NCBI RefSeq assembly: GCF_003797125.1
Contig: NZ_RKKE01000002.1
Coordinates: forward strand, 161,661 to 225,660
Source of the DNA: Shewanella frigidimarina
GTDB taxonomy: Bacteria > Pseudomonadota > Gammaproteobacteria > Enterobacterales > Shewanellaceae
DNA: 64,000 nt
Direction: 5' to 3'
Made by a program: the position numbers and the translations under genes. Below, piece by piece: positions 48,049 to 57,972 of this stretch. The notes under the pieces were generated by a model. It was given only the letters and a program-made list of their open reading frames with translations. It did not search any database and was not told the origin of the DNA. How positions within the stretch are numbered: position 1 is the stretch's first letter; the number at the start of each line of letters is the position of its first letter.

Positions 48049-49374
48049 TTAATCTCTCACTTCGTAAATAGCCTGTCGGAACTTACCGTTTTTAGTTCTC
48101 GGGATGTGGTCAAGATAAATAATTTCAACCACCATGCCAGATCCTAAATAATCTTTTATATTGTTAATTAACTTTATCTCAGAAGATTTTTTAAAATCTT
48201 TACCTGTTACAATTAAAGCTAGAGTTTTAAGCGGCTCAACTTGCTTTAATTGAAGTTCAACCAAACCAACTACACCTTTGGGAATGTGGTTAAATATAGA
48301 AACTTTTGAACCTTTATCTGAGACAAGGTACTCCCCAACTCGACCTCGAATCGCCTTTACTTTTCTGAATGATGAACCGCAATCGCATGGTTTAATTTCA
48401 TTCTCAACACCAACAAACTGATCTCCGGTATTATACCGAATTAAAGGCATTTTTTTATTATGGAAGCCAGTTGCAATTAATATATTCTTGTCATCAAACT
48501 CATAATAGCCATAATCTTCAATCAAATGAAGTTGACCCTCTATACAAGTTCCAACTGTTGCGACTCTTTCACTCAATCCATACCAACTGAATACTTTAGC
48601 ATTAAAAATCCGTTCTATAATTTCAGCTTGATTAGGTTCGAAAGATTCCGAAGATAAAATAACGGCTTTAATTGAGACATCAATAACCAGCCCCTGACTC
48701 TCGATCAACTTAGCAAGTAAATATAAAGCAGATGGGTAAGCCTGTATAACATCTGGTTTATACTTATTTATACGGTCGACATAATCAGATACCGTTTGTT
48801 CATTAATATGATAAACAGACATCATCAACATTTCATCAACTATATTGCGGCGCCAATAGGGTTCCATACTTTGTTCCATTGGAACCACTAAATCAGCCCT
48901 TAACCAAATACGTTTATCACCAGGCTTAAATCCAGCCCAGTGTAGTTGTCTTGCTGATTGAGCGTGATCTTCTATAATTGCATCTAAGTCAGCATATAAC
49001 TCTAATGGTTTGCCAGTAGTGCCGCCAGTCTGAGATGAGAAAGTCCATAAGCTAGTTTTAACTGAACTCAAAAATTTATTAGGGCTCCCCCTGACCAATT
49101 CTTTGTCAATAATGGGGAAATCTGTTAGCTCAAAACCATTTATATTCTTATAGTATTCACAGTTATTTTTTGCATTAAATAGTTGTTTTGAAAGTTCAGC
49201 TTTACTTAAAGAAATTAGTTCCTCTCGTGACAATTCGGCATTAAGTAATAATTGCTCTACTCTTAATTTGTAAGACCGACCTTCTCTTAATAACCTATAC
49301 ACTATGGCTTTAGCATTAATCAATAATTCTTGAAAAATAATGGGAGAATACTTATATAACTTGCTTTTATACAT
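48049..49374 (-). CDS. CapK/phenylacetate-CoA ligase-like adenylate-forming protein
   Basis: This is about 441 residues from the ATG at 49374, which overlaps the preceding glycosyltransferase stop by eight bases. Adenylation motifs are SSQTGGTTGKPLELYAD (P-loop), SSESFEPNQAEIIERIFNAKVFSWYGLSERVATVGTC, IRYNTGDQFV and the C-terminal K-containing PRTKNGKFRQAIYEV. A CxC segment (KPCDCGSSFRK) matches CapK-type proteins. These activate carboxylic acids as adenylates, and in capsule loci probably activate an acid or amino acid for attachment to sugar. The acceptor is unknown; the next gene is the asparagine-synthase-like protein. Confidence 0.85.
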   Translation of the reverse strand: MYKSKLYKYSPIIFQELLINAKAIVYRLLREGRSYKLRVEQLLLNAELSREELISLSKAELSKQLFNAKNNCEYYKNINGFELTDFPIIDKELVRGSPNKFLSSVKTSLWTFSSQTGGTTGKPLELYADLDAIIEDHAQSARQLHWAGFKPGDKRIWLRADLVVPMEQSMEPYWRRNIVDEMLMMSVYHINEQTVSDYVDRINKYKPDVIQAYPSALYLLAKLIESQGLVIDVSIKAVILSSESFEPNQAEIIERIFNAKVFSWYGLSERVATVGTCIEGQLHLIEDYGYYEFDDKNILIATGFHNKKMPLIRYNTGDQFVGVENEIKPCDCGSSFRKVKAIRGRVGEYLVSDKGSKVSIFNHIPKGVVGLVELQLKQVEPLKTLALIVTGKDFKKSSEIKLINNIKDYLGSGMVVEIIYLDHIPRTKNGKFRQAIYEVRD

Positions 49375-50518
49375 TAGGTGAAATGTCCAAAGCAAGGGCC
49401 ATCGCAGTCAATTGATTTTGAATACTGGCTTCATTCCGAACAGTTCTTAACGCTTCCGTAGACATTCGCAGTTTAGTTGCTTCATTTTCACCATCACCAT
49501 CAATAAACGTTACCCACTCATTAATAGCAAATTCGTTAAACATCACTCCATTGATATTTTCTTCCAAATAATTAATTTCAGGACTGTGAAAAGAAATATT
49601 TTCAGTCAGTAGTGGCAGACCGGCACTAAACGCATGAACAATGGCTAATCCTACATATCCAGGCATTATGAACCAATCGGCACTTTTAAAAATTATCGCA
49701 AGTTTTTCTTCATCAAATATTTCACCCAAAAAATGTATATTAAGTTCATATTCTCGACTTAGCTTTTGCCATTCTCCTGACATATCACCGTCGCCTACGA
49801 CAACAAGTGCAGACTGAGACTTTTTAGAACTCATAGAAAGTGCTTGAATAAAATGTTCTAAACGTTTACCTGCTCTCAAACGTCCGGAGAACAAATACAC
49901 CGTCTTATTGCATAAATCATATTGTGCTTTGAATGCATCAATACTACTGGGTTTAACAGTATCGTAACTGGCTAATAGTTTTTCGGTATTAAGTGTATTT
50001 GGTGCGACAAATATTTTAGCATCATCAATTCCTTTAGAGGTAAGATAAGTTTTACCTGAGTTAGAAAATGTAATAATCGAGTCGCCTTGTGATACACACC
50101 AGTTAATAACAGCAACCCTAATTTTTTCAAGGTATTTTTTAATACCACTTTTAGGTCGTTGGCAATGATCATATCCATGAGTCCAATAGACTAATTTAGA
50201 ACTAGTAAACTTGCAAAATATAGCTAATGTTAACTCAGTTATATTAGAACTATTAGGAAGGGCCAGCACAGCAAAAGGTTTTTCTTTTAAAATATAGTAA
50301 TATGTCTTTGGAAAAAAACTCAAACCAGCTATATTCTTTAATAAATTCATACTTTTTATATAACGAAGTTTATCTGTAGACTTAATATCAGGCTTTATTT
50401 TACATTGAGTTATAATATCAACTTCACAATCAAACCTTTTCGTTAATTCTATTAATACTTCATTTCTATATCGTTGCCAAGATGCATCTTTAGAAACAAA
50501 CAAAATTTTACTTGTCAT
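49367..50518 (-). CDS. GT4-family glycosyltransferase
   Basis: This 383-residue cytoplasmic glycosyltransferase has the GT-B fold. The donor-binding domain shows KTVYLFSGRLRAGKRLEHFIQAL, LVVVGDGDMSGEWQKL and the E-x7-E-like PGYVGLAIVHAFSAGLPLLTE. The sugar specificity is not readable. It overlaps the polymerase gene upstream by 11 bases and the CapK-like gene downstream by eight, so all three are probably translated together. Confidence 0.9.
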   Translation of the reverse strand: MTSKILFVSKDASWQRYRNEVLIELTKRFDCEVDIITQCKIKPDIKSTDKLRYIKSMNLLKNIAGLSFFPKTYYYILKEKPFAVLALPNSSNITELTLAIFCKFTSSKLVYWTHGYDHCQRPKSGIKKYLEKIRVAVINWCVSQGDSIITFSNSGKTYLTSKGIDDAKIFVAPNTLNTEKLLASYDTVKPSSIDAFKAQYDLCNKTVYLFSGRLRAGKRLEHFIQALSMSSKKSQSALVVVGDGDMSGEWQKLSREYELNIHFLGEIFDEEKLAIIFKSADWFIMPGYVGLAIVHAFSAGLPLLTENISFHSPEINYLEENINGVMFNEFAINEWVTFIDGDGENEATKLRMSTEALRTVRNEASIQNQLTAMALALDISPNV

Positions 50519-51710
50519 TTAAACTAACCTTTTCTTTTATTCCAGATAAATAGATTAAAATGTACAGAACCCAAATCAAATTATTACTTCGAAAATAATC
50601 AGTTTCCATGAAAGAGTGAATTGTAAAAAATAAAAACATAGAAACAAACAAATAATTAAATTTATTGATTACGATAATAGAATGAATAATAAATATTATA
50701 AAAGTTACTAAGCCTATATATCCTAACATTACCCAAATATCCAAATATGAATTATGAGACTGATTTAATTTAGTAATAAAGAAATCAAAATCCCCACCAT
50801 AAAGAACACTAAACCCTTGTTCTCCCACCCCCCAAAAAGCCCGATACCCAAAACCAAGTAATTCGTAGTCTTTCATTTCAAATAAAACAAAATCCCAAAT
50901 AATTGCTCGACCAGTAAAATCTAAACCTAAATCTGTTAATGTACTGGAGTCAGTTAATAACAGAGATAGGAAAACAACACTAGCTACGCCGCCAATAAAA
51001 GAAATTATTGTTTTAGCATTAATTTGTGGGTTGAGTTTTAACGTTAGTACAAATAAATATGAAAAAATCATTAATGCTAATGACGTTTTCGATTTAGAAA
51101 TAACTAGCAGGAAAAATATCAATAGCAAGAAAATATAATTCGATTTATTCTTATAGCCTCTTATATATATCTCGCAAAGATAAAATAATCCCGCTAAAGC
51201 AAAAATATAGCCAGCTGTATTTTTATGACCATGTATTGATCTAAAACCTATATCTTGCCAAGCAAACGAAAATGGCAAACAAATAATACCAATTAATATT
51301 ATTATTATTGAAAATTTTTTAAGCACACCATAAATATCATCAAGACTTAAATAAGTAATTACAAACAATAGAAAAAATATTAAAAAAACTTGTTGAGTCA
51401 AGCGGGTAAATGATGTCAGAGTTACATCTGACCATATACAAGATAAAAAAGCATAAAATAATAAAAGCCAAAGAGGCCATGCACTAGCAACAATTTTAAT
51501 ATAATATTTTCTTTCCGTTTTAAAAATAAAAAATACAGATACCAAAAAAGCCCCTAACATCACTAACCTATTAATGATGTTAGATGACACCTCCACTTCA
51601 GAAGCAAAGTCACTGTCTCTGATTGTTAGAGATGGAGAAAACACTCCTGCAGAATTGAGCAAAAAAATTAATAATAAAAATGATATGAACTCCCGATAAC
51701 TAATTTTCAT
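50508..51710 (-). CDS. Wzy-like polysaccharide polymerase (O-antigen ligase superfamily)
   Basis: This is about 400 residues from the ATG at 51710, which has GGTGGGATC seven bases upstream. A longer in-frame ORF starts at 51770 but overlaps the flippase gene heavily. There are about ten or eleven membrane helices and the periplasmic loop LLGFGYRAFWGVGEQGFSVLYG ... LNQSHNSYLDIWVMLGYIG, with the His-Asn-Ser-Tyr motif of the family. Placed between flippase and glycosyltransferase genes, it is the best candidate for the repeat-unit polymerase. Confidence 0.83.
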   Translation of the reverse strand: MKISYREFISFLLLIFLLNSAGVFSPSLTIRDSDFASEVEVSSNIINRLVMLGAFLVSVFFIFKTERKYYIKIVASAWPLWLLLFYAFLSCIWSDVTLTSFTRLTQQVFLIFFLLFVITYLSLDDIYGVLKKFSIIIILIGIICLPFSFAWQDIGFRSIHGHKNTAGYIFALAGLFYLCEIYIRGYKNKSNYIFLLLIFFLLVISKSKTSLALMIFSYLFVLTLKLNPQINAKTIISFIGGVASVVFLSLLLTDSSTLTDLGLDFTGRAIIWDFVLFEMKDYELLGFGYRAFWGVGEQGFSVLYGGDFDFFITKLNQSHNSYLDIWVMLGYIGLVTFIIFIIHSIIVINKFNYLFVSMFLFFTIHSFMETDYFRSNNLIWVLYILIYLSGIKEKVSLNDK

Positions 51711-52926
51711 TGAAGATCCCACCTCGATGAATCTTAAAGTTGGTACAAAGTAAATGTAGTAATTCTCCAATCACATAACCAAAAACAATACCTATCGCAC
51801 CAAATGTATAACCAAGAAGAACAGACGCGACAACGCCGATTGATGAGATTATGACACCAATAAAAGCAAGATATTTAAATTCTTCTGCAACATTTAATAT
51901 ATTACTGTTAGCAAACTTAAAAGCCTGAATAATGCAAGCTGCTAACCAGCATAGTAAAAGTCCAACTTTAACATCTGCTTTTAAAAAATATTCTATATAA
52001 TTTAATAGCAATATACTTACAACGGCATATACACTAATAAAAACGAACATAATTTTAGATGTTCTATTACTAAGCTTTTTTAAATTATTTTTATTTTCTT
52101 TATATAACTTTGCCCACTTAGGCTTTTCAGCCATATAGATCCCAGATGCTACTAGATTTATGGGCATAATAATTAATCTCGCTAACGCTAATGAAGCCGT
52201 AGCTTCGAGTCCAATAACTAATGTAGCTAAATATGTATAACTATTATTTTGAGCCCATGTGGATAAAGAACCAATAGACGACCACTTCCCAACTGATATC
52301 ACATCTGAAATTGATACCTTTATATCCATTAATGAAGGTAGTTTAAATTTAATACTTTTTAACAACGCGAACAGCGAAATTAATCCAGAAAATATAGTAA
52401 CAGCATAAACATTAGTAAGAGTTAAGCCTTCTATGTCAAAAAATAGCAGTAATAATAAACCAATTGCAGTAAAAATAAGGGAACTCATTGCCGAAAATAT
52501 TATGATACCTCTAAGGTTGAATACATAGTTGTATACTCTATAAACTTCGCGGGACAAATATAAAACGAATGATAAATAGACACAAAAAACAAAAACAGCG
52601 TCAACTTTTCCGATGAAGTATATGCAAGGAAGAACAAAAAACAAATGAACTAAGTTTGCTAATAGACACAAGGATTGAGCTTTAGTTTCTTTTTCTCTTG
52701 AATCATCAATTTTTGAGTATTTAACTGAAAGTGTTGTATTAAAAAATGCATTTTGCAATGTAGATGTTAACATCAATATAGAAAAAAGATTCATATATAG
52801 AGCGTAGTCTTTAGTGCCTAACTCCCTAATAATAAAGAATGAAATTAAAAAGTTAGCAGCACTCACTGTACCAACATCTATAACACCACAAAGCTTGTAT
52901 ACTGACTTTATTAATTTACTTACCAT
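51700..52926 (-). CDS. Wzx-like lipid-linked oligosaccharide flippase
   Basis: This 408-residue protein has about 12 hydrophobic helices and the polysaccharide-synthase/MATE-like layout of MOP-superfamily flippases (VSAANFLISFFIIRELGTKDYALYMNLFSILMLTSTLQNAFFNTTLSV). It would move undecaprenyl-linked repeat units across the inner membrane. It overlaps the GT2 gene by 11 bases upstream and the polymerase gene by 11 downstream. The coding strand is very AT-rich, as is typical of exchanged surface-polysaccharide genes. Confidence 0.85.
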   Translation of the reverse strand: MVSKLIKSVYKLCGVIDVGTVSAANFLISFFIIRELGTKDYALYMNLFSILMLTSTLQNAFFNTTLSVKYSKIDDSREKETKAQSLCLLANLVHLFFVLPCIYFIGKVDAVFVFCVYLSFVLYLSREVYRVYNYVFNLRGIIIFSAMSSLIFTAIGLLLLLFFDIEGLTLTNVYAVTIFSGLISLFALLKSIKFKLPSLMDIKVSISDVISVGKWSSIGSLSTWAQNNSYTYLATLVIGLEATASLALARLIIMPINLVASGIYMAEKPKWAKLYKENKNNLKKLSNRTSKIMFVFISVYAVVSILLLNYIEYFLKADVKVGLLLCWLAACIIQAFKFANSNILNVAEEFKYLAFIGVIISSIGVVASVLLGYTFGAIGIVFGYVIGELLHLLCTNFKIHRGGIFNEN

Positions 52927-53839
52927 ACATATTTATCGCTTTACCAAAAAGGCCCTCTATTTGACCAAGCCGTGCTATTGATCTTATCAAAAGAGCAGGA
53001 CCAACCCGCTTAGCAGAAAATAATATTAATAATATTGCAAATATTGCCCCTAACCCACCGTAAACAGATCTAGTGATTGCTATTGAAACTTTTTGTAAGG
53101 ATGAATACTCCGAACACCTAATTTTTGCATAGGTTTGTCCGCCTCTCCTAGCTCGTTTAACAGCATATTTTAGATTGGCTCTATCCATAGCAAGATATTC
53201 AAATACTTCTGATTCATCACACCAAACAAATTTAGTCCCGATACATTTACAGCGGTAAAAAAACTCAGAATCTTCACCTCCGCTTGTACCATAAGCGAGA
53301 TTAAAACCGCCCACTCTATCTATCAGTTTTAAAGAGATAAAAGCATTACCTGTATTCCCTGTCGATTGTATCGTACCGGTTTTGCGTCTTGACCGTTCAA
53401 AAATTCTTGTTTGGATAATCCATTTCGGAGTTTCAGGGTAATAACAAGTAACAACAGGACCTATTATTACATCTGGATTATCTTTTACATATAATAAAGC
53501 CAAACCCAAAAAGTAATTTTTACTTATAAATTCATCATCATCTAAAAATAATATATAATCAGTATCAACATTTCTTGCGAGATCAACACATCGATTTCGA
53601 ACATTTGATATATTTCTTGATAATTCAACATTATATCTAATATCAATCCCTCGATTCATGAATTTATCAATAACATGTTTAGCGCTTTCAAACTCATCAT
53701 TGTCAACAATAACAATTGACAACTCAAATACATCTGACTTTTCAGATTCAAATATTGAACTTAATAAATCGGTAAGAAGTTCAGCTCTTCGAAAAGTGCA
53801 AATGCAAATTGCTAATTTCTTTTTGGTTTTAACCTTCAT
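52916..53839 (-). CDS. GT2-family glycosyltransferase
   Basis: This 307-residue GT-A enzyme has the N-terminal nucleotide-binding motif LAICICTFRRAELLTDLLSSI, the metal-binding DXD in DYILFLDDDEFISKNY, and ED-containing GGEDSEFFYRCKCIG with Trp following. The C-terminus has hydrophobic segments (SIAITRSVYGGLGAIFAILLILFSA) that suggest membrane association. The sugar and linkage are unknown. A 69-base gap separates it from wecC. Confidence 0.9.
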   Translation of the reverse strand: MKVKTKKKLAICICTFRRAELLTDLLSSIFESEKSDVFELSIVIVDNDEFESAKHVIDKFMNRGIDIRYNVELSRNISNVRNRCVDLARNVDTDYILFLDDDEFISKNYFLGLALLYVKDNPDVIIGPVVTCYYPETPKWIIQTRIFERSRRKTGTIQSTGNTGNAFISLKLIDRVGGFNLAYGTSGGEDSEFFYRCKCIGTKFVWCDESEVFEYLAMDRANLKYAVKRARRGGQTYAKIRCSEYSSLQKVSIAITRSVYGGLGAIFAILLILFSAKRVGPALLIRSIARLGQIEGLFGKAINMYGK

Positions 53840-53908
53840 AAATTAATACCCTAGTAATAATATAAAGCAACAAAATAATTTAAGGATTTTGTTTATTTAT
53901 TTATAAAA

Positions 53909-55147
53909 CTAAATAATACCGCGAGTATCAATTACAACCTTAGTTGCAAACTGCATTTTATCGGCAGCTTTAAATTGCTTATGATCAACAAGCACAACAA
54001 TGATGTTTGCTTTTTCTAGTGCAGCTTCTAACGTTGCATGTTCAACACCCGCATTTATTAATTTTTCAGGTAGATATTGTACATTTGGTTCCACCGCAAT
54101 AAGTTGGCCAATATTTTTTAATGCTAATTGCTCAACAATTTGTAATGCAGGGCTTTCACGAAGATCGTCTATATCAGCTTTAAATGCTAAACCTAAGCAC
54201 GCGATAACAGGACGTTTAAATTCGTCTGCCGCTTTTTCAATTTGCGCGATAACGTAATGAGGCTTTGCGTCGTTAGTTAAACGAGCTTGACGAATAATAT
54301 TAGCTTCTTCTGGGCAGCTATCCACAATAAACCATGGGTCAACCGCGATACAGTGGCCTCCAACACCAGGACCAGGGCTTAAGATATTGACTCGAGGATG
54401 ACGATTAGCCAGTTTAATCAGCTCCCACACATTGATTTTAAGCTTGTCACAAATAACAGATAATTCATTAGCAAAAGCAATATTGACGTCACGGAACGAG
54501 TTTTCAGTAAGTTTTGCCATTTCAGCTGTACGCGCATTGGTGATAATACATTCGCCACGGACAAATGTTTCATATAGTTCCACCGCTCTCAAACTACAGG
54601 CTTTGCTCATTCCACCAATAACACGGTCATTAGAAACTAATTCTTGCAATACATAACCAGGTAAAACACGTTCTGGACAATGCGCAATTTTGATGTCCGC
54701 ACTATCACCTAAGTCTTGTGGGAAAGTTAAGTCAGGACGAGCCTCCTTTAACCAAGCTGATAGTTTTTCTGTTGCACCAACTGGCGATGTCGATTCTAGA
54801 ATAACCAAGTTGCCCTTTTCTAATACAGGCGCAATCGCTTTTGCCGCCGCTTCTATGTATTTAAGATCTGGCGCATGACCTTCTTTAAAGGGAGTTGGCA
54901 CGGCAATCATAAATGCTTCTGCTGGCTCTGGGATTGTTGTCGCGCGAAGGTTTCCGGTAGTCACTACACCACGAACGACGATGTCTAGATCCGGTTCTAC
55001 AATATGAATACGCCCTTCGTTTATTGTATCAACGGCTTGTTGATTGACATCAACACCAACTACTTCTAAACCGCGAGATGCTAAAACTGCAGCAGTTGGT
55101 AAACCAATATAGCCTAAACCAATAACAGAAACCTTTTTGAACGACAT
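53909..55147 (-). CDS. wecC: UDP-N-acetyl-D-mannosamine dehydrogenase
   Basis: This 412-residue NAD-dependent dehydrogenase oxidises UDP-ManNAc to UDP-ManNAcA. The N-terminal Rossmann motif is VSVIGLGYIGLPTAAVLASRG. The catalytic Cys is in PGPGVGGHCIAVDPWF at about residue 266, and LGLAFKADIDDLRESPAL marks the UDP-binding domain. AAGGAATAG precedes the ATG. It follows wecB by about 60 bases, and together they make the ManNAcA donor. Confidence 0.95.
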   Translation of the reverse strand: MSFKKVSVIGLGYIGLPTAAVLASRGLEVVGVDVNQQAVDTINEGRIHIVEPDLDIVVRGVVTTGNLRATTIPEPAEAFMIAVPTPFKEGHAPDLKYIEAAAKAIAPVLEKGNLVILESTSPVGATEKLSAWLKEARPDLTFPQDLGDSADIKIAHCPERVLPGYVLQELVSNDRVIGGMSKACSLRAVELYETFVRGECIITNARTAEMAKLTENSFRDVNIAFANELSVICDKLKINVWELIKLANRHPRVNILSPGPGVGGHCIAVDPWFIVDSCPEEANIIRQARLTNDAKPHYVIAQIEKAADEFKRPVIACLGLAFKADIDDLRESPALQIVEQLALKNIGQLIAVEPNVQYLPEKLINAGVEHATLEAALEKANIIVVLVDHKQFKAADKMQFATKVVIDTRGII

Positions 55148-55208
55148 GACTATTCCTTAAAACGAATTTGATATGTATGAAAATGTAGTTAATATTTAAA
55201 CAGCTTGA

Positions 55209-56348
55209 TTAATTAGTTTTATTAGCAAAATGCTGTTTAATACTGTCAATAATCCGCTCGCAAGCTTTACCATCACCATAAGGGTTATGTGCTCGGCTCA
55301 TTGCGCGGTATTCATCTTTATTAACCAATAAGCTTTCAACTGCATCAATGATAACTTGCTTGTCTGTACCAACCAGTTTTACCGTACCTGCGTTGACAGC
55401 TTCAGGACGCTCTGTTGTATCGCGCATGACTAAAACAGGCTTACCCAGTGATGGGGCTTCTTCTTGTATACCACCAGAATCAGTTAGTAGAATGTGAGCT
55501 TGGTTCATGAAATACACGAAAGGGAGATAATCTAAAGGTTCGATTAAATGGACATTATTAACATTTTTCAGGATACGATTAACCGGTTCGCGCACGTTTG
55601 GGTTTAAATGTACCGGATATATGATTTGGCACTCAGGATGATTGCTTGCTATTGTCACTAAAGCTTCGCATATACGTTCAAATCCACCACCAAAACTTTC
55701 GCGACGATGGCCAGTTACTAAGATCATTTTTTTCTTTTTATCAATTACTGGGTATTGTGCCGCCAAAGCTGCATTTAGGTCAGCTTCTGTATCCAGTTTA
55801 TTTTTTATAATGAACAAAGCATCAATGACAGTATTACCCGTTGTTGCTATTTGGCTTTGTTTTACACCTTCATTTAATAAGTTATTTAATGAAGCTTCGG
55901 TAGGCGCAAAATGCAAAGTTGCAATAGCTCCAGTTAATTTACGATTGCCTTCTTCTGGCCAGGGAGAATAAATATTACCGGTTCTTAATCCGGCTTCTAC
56001 ATGGCCTACGGGGATTTGTTGATAGTATGCAGCTAAACTGGTTGATAACGTTGTCGCTGTATCGCCATGCACTAAAACGATATCTGGTTTGAACTCTTCT
56101 AATACAGGTTTTAAACCAAGCAAAATATTAGTCGTTACGTCATAAAGTGTCTGACCCGGCTTCATGATATTTAGATCGAAATCTGGTTTTATGTCGAATA
56201 AGTTTAATACTTGATCAAGCATTTCTCTGTGCTGAGCGGTAACACATACTTTTGCATCGATACCGTTATCAATTTCTAAGGCTTTGACCAACGGGGCCAT
56301 CTTTATCGCTTCTGGCCTTGTACCAAATACAGATAATACTTTCAACAT
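55209..56348 (-). CDS. wecB: UDP-N-acetylglucosamine 2-epimerase (non-hydrolysing)
   Basis: This 379-residue enzyme interconverts UDP-GlcNAc and UDP-ManNAc. Motifs are [63 protein letters not shown] and [31 protein letters not shown], all typical of WecB. AAGGAATTT precedes the ATG. It lies between ugd and wecC on the same strand. Confidence 0.96.
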   Translation of the reverse strand: MLKVLSVFGTRPEAIKMAPLVKALEIDNGIDAKVCVTAQHREMLDQVLNLFDIKPDFDLNIMKPGQTLYDVTTNILLGLKPVLEEFKPDIVLVHGDTATTLSTSLAAYYQQIPVGHVEAGLRTGNIYSPWPEEGNRKLTGAIATLHFAPTEASLNNLLNEGVKQSQIATTGNTVIDALFIIKNKLDTEADLNAALAAQYPVIDKKKKMILVTGHRRESFGGGFERICEALVTIASNHPECQIIYPVHLNPNVREPVNRILKNVNNVHLIEPLDYLPFVYFMNQAHILLTDSGGIQEEAPSLGKPVLVMRDTTERPEAVNAGTVKLVGTDKQVIIDAVESLLVNKDEYRAMSRAHNPYGDGKACERIIDSIKQHFANKTN

Positions 56349-56366
56349 TATAAATTCCTTTGATTT

Positions 56367-57533
56367 TTAGTCATTACCAAATAAATCTCTGGTATAAACT
56401 TTATCGGTAACATCACTAAGCTCATCAGCGGCTCTATTAGAGACAATTACATCCGCATCGGCTTTAAACTGTTCGAGGTCACGGTATACTTTCGAATTAA
56501 AGAACTCGTCTTGTTCTAGTACAGGTTCATAAATGATGACTTCTACGCCCTTGGCTTTAATGCGCTTCATGATCCCTTGAATACTCGATGATCTAAAATT
56601 ATCTGAGCCTGACTTCATGATTAAACGATAGATACCGACTATTTTAGGGTTACGCTTTAGAATCGATTCAGCGATAAAGTCTTTACGAGTGGTATTGGAA
56701 TCAACAATTGCACTAATTAAGTTATTTGGCACATCGGCATAGTTTGCACGCAATTGCTTAGTATCTTTTGGTAAACAATATCCGCCATAGCCAAACGATG
56801 GGTTATTGTAGTGATTGCCTATGCGGGGATCTAAACAGACTCCATCAATAATTTGCTTACTGTCGAGTCCGTGAGCCTCTGCATAAGTGTCTAACTCGTT
56901 AAAGTAAGCAACCCGTAATGCTAAATAAGTGTTTGAAAATAACTTAACAGCTTCAGCTTCGGTTGAATGAGTAAATAAAACCTCGATATCTTGTTTAATC
57001 GCACCTTGCACTAACAAGTTTGCGAAGGTATGTGCGCGGTCACTTTGCTCACCCACAATAATTCGTGACGGATACAAGTTGTCGTGCAGTGCTTTGCCTT
57101 CGCGTAAAAATTCTGGCGAGAACAGAATATTGTCACAATCTAACTCTTGTTTAATACGTTCAGTATAGCCAACTGGTACGGTTGATTTAATGATCATCAC
57201 CGCACTAGGATTTATGCTAATAACGTCTTTTATGACTGACTCTACCGATGAGGTATTAAAGTAGTTAGTTGCTGGGTCGTAATCTGTTGGTGTTGCAATA
57301 ACAACAAAATCCGCATCTTTATAAGCTGATACTTTATCTAACGTTGCTGTAAAATTTAGCTTTTTATTTAGTAGAAAGTCTTCGATTTCTGTATCTGATA
57401 TTGGTGAGATTTTGTCGTTAAGTAAGGCAATTTTTTCTTCTACTATATCTACTGCGACAACGTCATTGTGTTGTGCTAATAGCATTGCGTTGGATAAACC
57501 GACATAGCCTGTACCTGCGATGGCAATTTTCAT
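56367..57533 (-). CDS. ugd: UDP-glucose 6-dehydrogenase
   Basis: This 388-residue NAD enzyme oxidises UDP-glucose to UDP-glucuronate. It has [19 protein letters not shown] at the start. The catalytic Cys is in [18 protein letters not shown] at about residue 254, and the active-site Lys is in [31 protein letters not shown] precedes the ATG. This is the first gene of the leftward EPS transcript, about 260 bases behind an ops element. GalU, encoded at 34300, supplies its substrate. Confidence 0.95.
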   Translation of the reverse strand: MKIAIAGTGYVGLSNAMLLAQHNDVVAVDIVEEKIALLNDKISPISDTEIEDFLLNKKLNFTATLDKVSAYKDADFVVIATPTDYDPATNYFNTSSVESVIKDVISINPSAVMIIKSTVPVGYTERIKQELDCDNILFSPEFLREGKALHDNLYPSRIIVGEQSDRAHTFANLLVQGAIKQDIEVLFTHSTEAEAVKLFSNTYLALRVAYFNELDTYAEAHGLDSKQIIDGVCLDPRIGNHYNNPSFGYGGYCLPKDTKQLRANYADVPNNLISAIVDSNTTRKDFIAESILKRNPKIVGIYRLIMKSGSDNFRSSSIQGIMKRIKAKGVEVIIYEPVLEQDEFFNSKVYRDLEQFKADADVIVSNRAADELSDVTDKVYTRDLFGND

Positions 57534-57589
57534 ATAAATAAACTTCCTGTTAAACCTTAAAATAAAACGCTTAGATCTGATTGTAATTA

Positions 57590-57760
57590 GATAGAAAGAG
57601 ATAACGACGTTGGTGGATCTAAGTATGACGACGTCTATGAACCTATGGATGATTACGTTGTCGAATCTAAGCTTGGTGACAACCTTGCAAATCTAAGCAT
57701 GACGGCGTTGACGAGCCTAGAAAACGAAGTTTGTGAACCTACGTAAAGCAGCGTTGAGAA
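57590..57760. repeat. Degenerate ~23-bp tandem repeats in the EPS leader
   Basis: Between the ops element and ugd the transcript carries about six imperfect units of the form (C)TTAGATTCRxCAACGTCGTCAT, where TAGG can replace TTAG. They are non-coding and each is one to five bases off the others. Confidence 0.6.
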
Positions 57761-57793
57761 TCCATGGATTGCGGCTCTTTAGCGGAAAAAAGA

Positions 57794-57831
57794 CACGCTA
57801 CCGCCACTAGATTACAGCTTCCAGATTGCTG
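57794..57831 (-). promoter_or_regulatory. JUMPstart element with ops site (RfaH recruitment)
   Basis: On the minus strand the segment ends in GGCGGTAGCGTG, the exact 12-base ops consensus. It is preceded by CAGCAATCTGGAAGCTGTAA, which matches the upstream half of JUMPstart. It lies about 260 bases upstream of ugd in the direction of transcription. RfaH binds ops in the paused complex and keeps long surface-polysaccharide transcripts going. No rfaH gene is in the window. Confidence 0.88.
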
Positions 57832-57900
57832 AGACACGTTTCAAAATTTTACTCTGTTGGAGTTTGACGTTTCAGAACGAAACTGTAGATAGGTTCCCAC

Positions 57901-57921
57901 AAGATGTTAATTAAACATCTT
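57901..57921. promoter_or_regulatory. Palindrome upstream of JUMPstart
   Basis: AAGATGTT-AATTA-AACATCTT is a perfect inverted repeat without a T-run, so it is more likely a protein site than a terminator. It lies about 70 bases upstream of the ops region. Confidence 0.4.
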
Positions 57922-57937
57922 CAACTTGTTTGTTTAG

Positions 57938-57972
57938 CTTTCTATATCGACTTTCTATATCGAACATGTCAA
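57938..57972 (-). promoter_or_regulatory. Candidate EPS promoter with direct repeats
   Basis: On the minus strand a perfect TTGACA (57967-57972) is followed after 18 bases by a weak GATATA. Two adjacent 13-base copies of TCGATATAGAAAG fill the spacer and -10 area and may be activator sites. Confidence 0.4.
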
